Below are positions 1 through 5,953 of a stretch of 17,473 bases of DNA, in pieces. The notes under the pieces are model-generated. The model was not told the DNA's origin. It did no database searches and saw only the letters and a list, made by a program, of their open reading frames with translations. Source of the DNA: Candidatus Hydrogenedentota bacterium (GTDB lineage Bacteria > Hydrogenedentota > Hydrogenedentia > Hydrogenedentales > SLHB01); contig DAOLNV010000097.1 in NCBI GenBank assembly GCA_035416745.1, positions 1 through 17,473 of the forward strand, written 5' to 3'. Each line of letters starts with the position of its first letter. Position 1 is the first letter of the stretch. A program made the position numbers and the translations under genes.

Positions 1-163
1 CACTTCTGGGACCGAAGGTCTCCAATATGGAAGATGCAGGCGAGACGCCTGCGCTCCCAGGCGGGGGCGTCGGTCGCGCAAGGAGACAAGGCCCTCATGC
101 CAAGACAATCGCCGGGTGGGCAAGCGAAAGCCATCATCGCGGGCGGCGCGTGGAGCCGTCCGT
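1..163. other. Intergenic tail with a short perfect hairpin, no gene seen
   Basis: This stretch lies downstream of the PHP-hydrolase gene. It holds no convincing coding frame: the short open frames here have no ribosome binding site and read straight into the antisense of the hydrolase. The one structured element is a GC-rich palindrome at 36-52, listed separately. No T-run follows the palindrome on either strand, so it is not a classical intrinsic terminator. The gene to the left, if any, is outside the window. Confidence 0.5.
36..52. repeat. Perfect 7-bp inverted repeat, possible dispersed palindromic element
   Basis: GCAGGCG (36-42) and CGCCTGC (46-52) are exact reverse complements around a 3-nt loop (AGA). 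The G-rich sequence directly downstream (about 53-70) makes the block look like a REP-type intergenic palindrome. It could also stop or stabilise the 3' end of the minus-strand operon ending at 164, but no U-tract follows. I saw no second copy in this window, so repeat status is an inference. Confidence 0.35.
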
Positions 164-2725
164 TCAGTGGTGCTCGGGATGGTCCGTTGCCGGTGTGTGG
201 GCGTGGGTGAAACCCATTTGATGCATCCGGTTGTGCAGCCTTCTGTGGGCGCTTACCAGGGCCATGCGCATGCGCTTGAAAACCTTGTCGGCGGGGCGTG
301 TTGCCAGCGTGTCGAGGTAGGCGAGGGCGCCCTCCACCTGCTCGAGAATCGTCACTGCGTCAGCGGCGGCGAAGAACTCGGTTCCGGCTACCTGCGCCAT
401 GACGGGGGAAGAATGGGCCGCGATGAACTCCGGCTTGCCGGGGTACTTGCCCCGGACGAGGACGGCGAGCCACGCGCTGCGGTCGACGGCCAACGGCCAG
501 TGCCCTGACGCCCCGCTCCGGGAAACCGTCTTGCTCTCGCGAATGTCGCCATTTACCACAAGCTCGACGCGTGAGACCGGGGTCGTGAGGCTTGCGGTTT
601 CCCACTCGACCGAGAGCGTGCCGCCCGTAGCGGGGAGGCGAAGCCATTCGCCCGCGGATTTCCCCTCCACGCTGAATTCGAGCAGCGGGCCGTAGGTTAC
701 GAAGGTGTGGCCCGAACGGACCGCCTGCATCCAGGCGTCGTAGGTGAAAGGCGTGTCCGGGGGGAGTTTCGCGTAGGTACGCACGGCGCCGACAGGCGTT
801 GTGGCTTGCATCTTGTCGGTGCCGGCCACGGCGGGCACGAAATAGCCGCAGTTGAGGTAGCGGTACCAGTCCGACAGCGAGTAGGGATCGATGCCGCCGT
901 ACAGGTTGCTCCACGAGGTCATTTCCACGGCATCGATCTCGCCTTCGATAAGCGCTGCTGCATGTTCGGCGCGGGGATTGGGGAAATGGGGAAGCACGAC
1001 GAGGCCGCCCTGGGCATGGCACTGGCGCGCCCACTCGAGGAGCAGCATGTCGACGGGATCTCCGAGGGCGGACTCATCGGGGCCGCCGCAGGTCATGGGG
1101 GCGATGAGGCGGCCTTGGTATCCGAGAAGCGAAATGTGCCCGAGAATGTGTTGACGGTTCTCCGACCCGACGCGCACCAGGTACTCGCCGTCGCCGCCGG
1201 CCTCGCGCGAACCGAAAATGGTATGGCCGTCGAAATCCCCCGCGTTGGTCATGAGTTCCCCCCACTGGCTCGCGAGGAGGTTCACGACATTCACGCCTTC
1301 GGCCGCGCCCTCGAGACGCGCCGTAGGCGGCGACAGAAAGTGCACGTGTGTGTCTGCGGTCACCCATCCCTTTTCGCGCCACGGGAGGGTCTGCTCGATG
1401 AGAATGGTGATGTCGCGTGTACGTTCGGTCACGCGATGGACTTTTCGCACCGGTCTGATCTCGAACCCTTTCGAGACCTCGGTGTACACGTTGCCCAAGG
1501 GCAAATCGATGGTGGCGTCGCCGTCGATGTACGTGCACCAGTGAATGCCCTGGTTCAGGAATTCGGGCGCGGAATCCTCGTACCATGCCGGATTCGGGAC
1601 GCGGTGGCGGTCCACCGGGGCAAGGTACTCGCCCGCTTCACCGTGGACGTGCAGCTTCACGGGGAGGGGCTGTTTGCTGGTTCTATCGAGCACGCGCAAC
1701 CGCACGCGCTGGTGCGAAGGCGCGATTGGCGTCAGGCTGTTGCCAAGGCCCTGTTTCACAAGCTTCTCGACCGGTATCCGCGAGCCGTCCCGCAAATGAA
1801 AACACGCTTCGGGATGGGCGGTGTATTCGACGAGCCATTCATGCTCCGAGACCTTCGGGAGCTGGTTATTGTATGTCTTCGCCCATTCCTTGTTGGGGTA
1901 GAGGGGGCGGGGCGTAACCGAGATGATCTGTCCGAGATCGAGTTGGATGTGCCTCAGGAGGCCCTTTTCATCAAGCGTTGCGTCGAAGACCGTATCCTTT
2001 GGCGCCTCGAGCACCGCCTTCTGCCGCCGCTCCCACCGGAACGGCATTGATGCGACGTCCCCCGCCGAGATGGCGGAGATGACAATGGGACCCCTTCGCG
2101 GCTCGAACCGGAGCGCCGTGATGGCTTTTTCGGGGTGGGGGTTCTGCCAGGCCCAGAGCCAGTTCGTCCACGACAGCATGTCGGGATTGTCGACGCGCGT
2201 CTGGCTCCGGCCCCAGCTCTGGATCAGTCCCGGCTGCTCGTGTCCGGGCGGGATGCTGTGTGGTTTGCGATGGCCTACGGCTTCGAAACAGGCCTGTCCC
2301 CATCCCCGCTCGAACGCCCCAATCTCGTGCTGGCGCCGGATCGGGCAGCGGACCTCGGTTCCGTCTTTGTAGACCATCACGTAGTCCGCCACGTGTTCGC
2401 GCAGGTGGGTATAGCCCTTGGCGGGGGACACGAACCCGTCCTGGTTCGGTTTGAGGGGGCTGGCATCAGTGGTGTGCATGAAGATGAGCCAGCGGGCGCG
2501 AAACGGCTCGAGCGCGGCCGTATACGAATCTTTCCCCAACAGCACGGGGCGGTCTATTTCAAAGGGAACGCCCCAGCTCGTGCACTTGCCCCGGGGCGCG
2601 TGCTCCACGCGCTCCCGGAAAGACTCGCCGCCCTTCGTCGCGCCCAGGGCTGCCCACGTTACGTTGCCGCGCAACCTCACCGGCCGAAACAACGGTGACG
2701 AGGGTCCATCGTGCACACCTGCCAT
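164..2725 (-). CDS. Large CehA/McbA-like PHP-domain metallohydrolase
   Basis: An 853-residue protein. The C-terminal half (about 450-690) is a PHP-type metal-dependent hydrolase domain of the CehA/McbA group. It shows DTHVH (residues 458-462), an E/H-rich block ending ILGH (527-530), LVVLPHFPNP (575-584) with H580, and AGTDK (634-638). These match the metal-ligand motifs of the PHP fold. The following TFVTYGPLLEF (674-684) is also typical of the group. The first ~440 residues are beta-rich and unassigned. CehA hydrolyses carbamate esters, but the group is broad and the substrate here is unknown. No signal peptide is visible, so it is probably cytoplasmic. The start is the ATG at 2725, with GGAGG 7 nt upstream. 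It is the last gene of a minus-strand set behind two isomerase-like genes. Family call is confident, substrate is not. Confidence 0.85.
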   Translation of the reverse strand: MAGVHDGPSSPLFRPVRLRGNVTWAALGATKGGESFRERVEHAPRGKCTSWGVPFEIDRPVLLGKDSYTAALEPFRARWLIFMHTTDASPLKPNQDGFVSPAKGYTHLREHVADYVMVYKDGTEVRCPIRRQHEIGAFERGWGQACFEAVGHRKPHSIPPGHEQPGLIQSWGRSQTRVDNPDMLSWTNWLWAWQNPHPEKAITALRFEPRRGPIVISAISAGDVASMPFRWERRQKAVLEAPKDTVFDATLDEKGLLRHIQLDLGQIISVTPRPLYPNKEWAKTYNNQLPKVSEHEWLVEYTAHPEACFHLRDGSRIPVEKLVKQGLGNSLTPIAPSHQRVRLRVLDRTSKQPLPVKLHVHGEAGEYLAPVDRHRVPNPAWYEDSAPEFLNQGIHWCTYIDGDATIDLPLGNVYTEVSKGFEIRPVRKVHRVTERTRDITILIEQTLPWREKGWVTADTHVHFLSPPTARLEGAAEGVNVVNLLASQWGELMTNAGDFDGHTIFGSREAGGDGEYLVRVGSENRQHILGHISLLGYQGRLIAPMTCGGPDESALGDPVDMLLLEWARQCHAQGGLVVLPHFPNPRAEHAAALIEGEIDAVEMTSWSNLYGGIDPYSLSDWYRYLNCGYFVPAVAGTDKMQATTPVGAVRTYAKLPPDTPFTYDAWMQAVRSGHTFVTYGPLLEFSVEGKSAGEWLRLPATGGTLSVEWETASLTTPVSRVELVVNGDIRESKTVSRSGASGHWPLAVDRSAWLAVLVRGKYPGKPEFIAAHSSPVMAQVAGTEFFAAADAVTILEQVEGALAYLDTLATRPADKVFKRMRMALVSAHRRLHNRMHQMGFTHAHTPATDHPEHH

Positions 2726-2778
2726 GACACATCCTCCGCAGCGGTCTTGCGGCCGCGGGTCCTATTGCTGATGGAATG

Positions 2779-3525
2779 TCACGAAGCTTGCCGCATGTAG
2801 CCGGCGCTGATTTTCGCGCTGTCGAGGGAATCACCGGAGCAGGTGTCCTGCTCGACGATGAACCATTTTGCGCCCGCCGCCCTGCCTGCCTCGAAGACAG
2901 GCGGCCAGTCGATGATGCCCCGGCCGACTTCCGCGAAGGTGTGGGGCGTGCCGGCGGTCATATCCTTGATGTGCAGGAGAGGGCAGCGGCCCGCATACTG
3001 GTTGATAACGGACACCGGAACGAGACCGGCATCGGTCACCCAGTATGTATCGATCTGTGCCTGGAGATTCGCGGGGTCGGCGGCCGCCATCATCAGGTCA
3101 TACGCGTATTCGCCGTCGAGCCGGATGAATTCGTGGGCATGGTTGTGGTAGCAGAGCTGGAGCCCCGCCTCGCGGAGTTTCGCGCCGCTCGCATCCAGGG
3201 CTTTGCCGGCGCCAATCCAATCCTGGCGCGTGCCGCCGCCCGCGAAGAAGATGCCCGTGGCGACATACGACACCCCGAGCGCTCTGGCGGTCTCGATGAC
3301 GGTCTCGGGATGGTCGACCGCGTCCTGGTAGCCCACGTGGGCCGAAACGGGGGTCAATCCGGCGGATTTCATGAGCGCGCGCGCTTCGGCGGCGGTGTTC
3401 GCGCCGAACCCGGCCGTTTCCACGAAATCATAGCCAATGGCCTTCACTTGCTTGAGCGTCTTGAGAAAATCCTTGTCGAGATGGTCCCGCACGGTGTAAA
3501 GCTGCAATGCGTAAGGTATCGCCAT
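2779..3525 (-). CDS. Sugar phosphate isomerase/epimerase-like TIM barrel (copy A)
   Basis: A 248-residue protein of the xylose-isomerase-like TIM-barrel family (AP endonuclease 2 fold), near the usual 250-280 residues. Visible family marks are the N-terminal LQLYTVRD (residues 7-14), GYDFVE (31-36), the metal/substrate block YHNHAHEF (126-133), LHIKDM (184-189) and VEQD (224-227). These supply the His/Asp/Glu ligands of the divalent metal site. Members isomerise, epimerise or dehydrate sugars and inositols, and the name 'sugar phosphate' is generic. The reaction here cannot be read from sequence. ATG start at 3525 with an AAGGA site about 9 nt upstream. There is a 53-bp gap to the PHP hydrolase and a 65-bp gap from paralogue B, so co-transcription is likely. 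No signal peptide. Confidence 0.85.
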   Translation of the reverse strand: MAIPYALQLYTVRDHLDKDFLKTLKQVKAIGYDFVETAGFGANTAAEARALMKSAGLTPVSAHVGYQDAVDHPETVIETARALGVSYVATGIFFAGGGTRQDWIGAGKALDASGAKLREAGLQLCYHNHAHEFIRLDGEYAYDLMMAAADPANLQAQIDTYWVTDAGLVPVSVINQYAGRCPLLHIKDMTAGTPHTFAEVGRGIIDWPPVFEAGRAAGAKWFIVEQDTCSGDSLDSAKISAGYMRQAS

Positions 3526-3590
3526 GGTTACCGGTCCTTTCTGTGCACTGTTCGTGCAGGGCTCCAGCCTGCTCCATGATGTCCGCTCGA

Positions 3591-4364
3591 TCAGCCCAGA
3601 ACGCGCCCTTTGAGAAACTCATAGCTGATCCGGCAGCATTTGAACACGTCGATATCGCAACTATCCTGCTCGTAGACGAACCATTCGACTCCCGATTTCT
3701 TCCCTGCGGGGATGGCGGAATCCCAATCGAGCACGCCTTGGCCAAGGGGCACGAAATGGGGGCGTTTCTGGTCCTCGAGTCTTGTGAGGTCCTTGCAGTG
3801 GATGACCGGGCAGCGGCCCGCGTATTTCCTCAGGTAGGCAGACGGGTCCGCACCGCCCGCATAGACCCACCCCAGATCGAGCTCGGCGCAGAGGTTTTCC
3901 GGGCTGGTCTCCTCATAGAGGATGTCGAGCTTGCAGCGCGGGTCCCCCTCGAACTTCTCGAACTCAAACGCGTGGTTGTGGTACGAGAGGCGAATGCCTT
4001 CTTTGCGCAGTTTGGCCCCGAGAGTGTCCAGCCGTTTGCATCCGTTCAGCCATGCCTCGAGGGTATCTTTGCAGTCGGACATCATGCCGCCGGGGGCGAT
4101 ATCGGTAGTGCCGAGCGTCTTCCAGAAGCTGACCTGTCCCTCGAAATCCGTCTCGAAGGCAGCGGCGTCGATATGGCCGGCCACGGCGCGCAGGCCCGCT
4201 TTGTCGAGAGCCGCACGGGCTTCCTCGGCGGACACCGGCGGCATGCCGCTCCACTGTACATACTCCCAGCCGATGTCGCGCAGCCGCGACAAGGTCCCCA
4301 CGAGATCTTTTTTCGCAGGCTCACGCACGGTGTACAGGATGATCGCGATGTTGGGCTTTCTCAT
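3591..4364 (-). CDS. Sugar phosphate isomerase/epimerase-like TIM barrel (copy B)
   Basis: A 257-residue TIM-barrel protein of the same family as the next gene downstream. Shared segments include LYTVRE (residues 10-15), SYHNHAFEF (127-135), YAGRCPVIHCKD (181-192) and YEQD (231-234), which carry the predicted metal ligands. The open frame extends upstream to a TTG at 4427, but the ATG at 4364 is preferred. It has AAGGAG 7 nt upstream and places the conserved first strand (NIAIILYTV) at the N-terminus, as in copy A. It is the first gene of the minus-strand group, with a promoter candidate at 4399-4427. The two copies are clearly diverged, so they probably act on different substrates or at different steps. 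Cytoplasmic, with no signal peptide. Confidence 0.85.
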   Translation of the reverse strand: MRKPNIAIILYTVREPAKKDLVGTLSRLRDIGWEYVQWSGMPPVSAEEARAALDKAGLRAVAGHIDAAAFETDFEGQVSFWKTLGTTDIAPGGMMSDCKDTLEAWLNGCKRLDTLGAKLRKEGIRLSYHNHAFEFEKFEGDPRCKLDILYEETSPENLCAELDLGWVYAGGADPSAYLRKYAGRCPVIHCKDLTRLEDQKRPHFVPLGQGVLDWDSAIPAGKKSGVEWFVYEQDSCDIDVFKCCRISYEFLKGRVLG

Positions 4365-4371
4365 ATCGGCA

Positions 4372-4377
4372 CTCCTT
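4372..4377 (-). promoter_or_regulatory. Ribosome binding site that decides the start of isomerase B
   Basis: On the minus strand AAGGAG lies 7 nt before the ATG at 4364. No comparable site precedes the longer TTG start at 4427, which also overlaps the -35 candidate. Confidence 0.7.
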
Positions 4378-4398
4378 GGAAATTGGTGGAATGAAAGC

Positions 4399-4427
4399 AT
4401 TTTCCACGGTCCGCCGGAACAAGTCAA
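4399..4427 (-). promoter_or_regulatory. Candidate sigma-70 promoter for the isomerase/PHP operon
   Basis: On the minus strand, TTGACT (complement of 4422-4427) is followed after 17 bp by GAAAAT (complement of 4399-4404). These match the -35 and -10 consensus at 5/6 and 4/6 positions. Transcription would start near 4392, about 28 nt before the ATG at 4364. It sits in the 187-bp divergent region shared with the TetR gene. Confidence 0.4.
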
Positions 4428-4485
4428 ACCAAAGCGCCCGGAAAATGTGCAGAAGAGACTCTTGGGGTTCCCGGCATCGCGCGTA

Positions 4486-4515
4486 TTGACGAGTGTTTAG
4501 CACCGGTCTTATAAT
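4486..4515 (+). promoter_or_regulatory. Strong sigma-70-type promoter of the tetR-ABC export operon
   Basis: TTGACG (4486-4491) and an exact TATAAT (4510-4515) are separated by 18 bp. They match the consensus at 5/6 and 6/6 positions. Transcription should begin near 4522, giving a leader of about 30 nt before the ATG at 4552. The TetR-type palindrome at 4515-4534 starts at the last base of the -10 box. Confidence 0.7.
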
Positions 4516-4534
4516 TGACTGAACGGTCGGTCAA
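4515..4534. promoter_or_regulatory. TetR-type operator palindrome over the transcription start
   Basis: The 20-bp sequence TTGACTGAACGGTCGGTCAA pairs with its own reverse complement at 16 of 20 positions, with mismatches placed symmetrically. The half-site pattern GACnGnnCGnnCnGTC resembles known TetR-family operators. It overlaps the end of the -10 box and the predicted start site, so bound repressor would block initiation. The adjacent tetR gene makes autorepression the natural reading; binding itself is inferred. Confidence 0.65.
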
Positions 4535-4551
4535 AATAAACCGGAGCGGTT

Positions 4552-5172
4552 ATGTCGCCCAAGATCGTTAACAAAGGACAGCGCCGGCGCGAGATTGCCG
4601 AGGCTGCCCTCGCGGTGCTGGCGGACAACGGGTTCGCGGAGGCGTCCATCAGCCGGGTGGCGAAGGCGGCGGGCATTGGCAAGGGCACGGTTTACGAGTA
4701 TTTCGCGTCTAAAGACGAGCTGGTGTTTGCGTCCCTGGTCGCTTGGGCCGAGTCGATGGCTCTTGAACTGCCCCGCGGCGAACCGGCGGCAAATCCGGAA
4801 GAACGGCTTCGGGCCTTCGCTCGGAGCGGAATGGAGCTGTTTCTCAAAGACCCCCGGTCGTTGCGTATCTTCGTGGGTTTAGTGCAGCTTATGGTTACGG
4901 ACCAGACGTTTTTCCGGCGGTTCCCGGTGGTGGAGGAGATGACTCGCCGGTACCGGGAAACGATCGTGGGGATTCTGCGCGACGGCGTGGTGCAGGGGCA
5001 TTTTCGGGAGGAAGTGCTCGAGAACGCCGAGCAGATCGCCATCAACCTGTTGGCGTACTTCGACGGGATCGGCATGCACTACTACTTGAGCCGCAACTAT
5101 TTCGACTTGATGGACCAGGTCGATTTCTACGTGGATCAGGTGCTCAAAGACCTCCGGAAACAGGATGAATAG
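4552..5172 (+). CDS. TetR/AcrR-family transcriptional regulator
   Basis: A 206-residue protein of normal TetR length. The N-terminal helix-turn-helix spans about residues 10-58, with the signature segments ISRVAKAAGIGKGTVYEYF and SKDELVFA. The remainder is an all-helical, family-variable ligand-binding domain, so the inducer cannot be read. It is probably a dimeric repressor of its own operon through the palindrome at 4515-4534, released by a small molecule. The ATG at 4552 has GGAG 5 nt upstream. It is the first gene of a four-gene set with an ABC ATPase, permease and adaptor. Such regulators usually control the exporter beside them. The ATPase gene starts 52 bp downstream. Confidence 0.93.
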   Translation: MSPKIVNKGQRRREIAEAALAVLADNGFAEASISRVAKAAGIGKGTVYEYFASKDELVFASLVAWAESMALELPRGEPAANPEERLRAFARSGMELFLKDPRSLRIFVGLVQLMVTDQTFFRRFPVVEEMTRRYRETIVGILRDGVVQGHFREEVLENAEQIAINLLAYFDGIGMHYYLSRNYFDLMDQVDFYVDQVLKDLRKQDE

Positions 5173-5224
5173 ACAGCGGTTTCGGGCGTAATAAACGAGA
5201 AGGCTTGGCTCGAGCGAGGGGTCC

Positions 5225-5947
5225 ATGGCGGCAGAATCGGGAAACGGCACGATTTTCCGGGTCGAGAACCTCAAGAAAGACTACCCGATGGGCGAGGTAA
5301 CGGTTCGCGCCTTGCGGGACGTCTCACTCGAGGTTTCGGCGGGCGAGTTTCTGGTGATCCTGGGACCCAGCGGCTCGGGCAAGAGCACGTTGCTCAACAT
5401 CATCGGCGGCATCGACAGCCCCACGGCTGGGCGGGTGTTTTTCAAGGACGAGGAGCTCACCGGGTACTCCGAGCCGGAACTTACACGGTACCGGCGCCGG
5501 CACATCGGCTTTGTGTTCCAGTTCTATAATCTGATGCCCAATCTGACGGCCCTGGAAAACATCGAGATGGCCACCGAGATCTCCGCGAACCCCATGGTTC
5601 CGCGGGAGGCGTTGCGCCTGGTGGGTCTGGACGACCGCCGGGACCACTTTCCCTCGCAGTTGTCGGGCGGCGAACAACAGCGCGTGGCGATTGCGCGCGC
5701 GGTAGCCAAGCAGCCGGAGATTCTGCTGTGCGACGAGCCGACCGGAGCGCTGGATTTCCAAACCGGCAAGGTGGTGCTCGAGATGCTCCAGCACATCAAC
5801 GACGAGACCGGCACGACCGTGATCGTCATTACGCACAACGCGGCGATCGGGAAAATGGCGCACCGGGTTGTCCGCATGATGGACGGTCACGTGCGCGAGA
5901 TCATCGAGAACGCAGAACGGCTCGAGCCCAGCCAACTCGAGTGGTGA
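5225..5947 (+). CDS. ABC transporter ATP-binding protein (MacB/LolD type)
   Basis: A 240-residue nucleotide-binding subunit. It has a Walker A GPSGSGKST (residues 47-55), Q-loop Q99, ABC signature LSGGEQQRVA (146-155), Walker B ILLCDEP with catalytic E171, a D-loop GALD, and switch H204. The segment IGGIDSPTAG (60-69) is characteristic of the MacB/LolD/FtsE branch, which pairs with FtsX-fold permeases and drives mechanotransmission or efflux rather than import. It is cytoplasmic and bound to the permease encoded next. The ATG at 5225 follows GAGGGG by only 3 nt, a close site, but family alignment supports this N-terminus. The gap to the permease is 6 bp, so translational coupling is likely. 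Confidence 0.95.
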   Translation: MAAESGNGTIFRVENLKKDYPMGEVTVRALRDVSLEVSAGEFLVILGPSGSGKSTLLNIIGGIDSPTAGRVFFKDEELTGYSEPELTRYRRRHIGFVFQFYNLMPNLTALENIEMATEISANPMVPREALRLVGLDDRRDHFPSQLSGGEQQRVAIARAVAKQPEILLCDEPTGALDFQTGKVVLEMLQHINDETGTTVIVITHNAAIGKMAHRVVRMMDGHVREIIENAERLEPSQLEW

Positions 5948-5953
5948 CGCAGA

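Noticed and set aside
707..2050. A 447-codon plus-strand frame inside the PHP hydrolase gene
   Set aside because: It is antisense to conserved PHP motifs, and its composition (Gly/Arg/His/Val) and lack of domains mark it as a shadow frame.
3128..3151. HNH-looking motif (YHNH) in isomerase A, and the same in isomerase B
   Set aside because: This is the known metal-site block of the TIM-barrel isomerase/epimerase family, not an HNH nuclease. The rest of each protein fits the barrel.
4365..4427. Longer start (TTG at 4427) for isomerase B
   Set aside because: The extra 21 residues have no counterpart in the paralogue. The ATG at 4364 has an ideal AAGGAG site, and the TTG falls within the -35 candidate.
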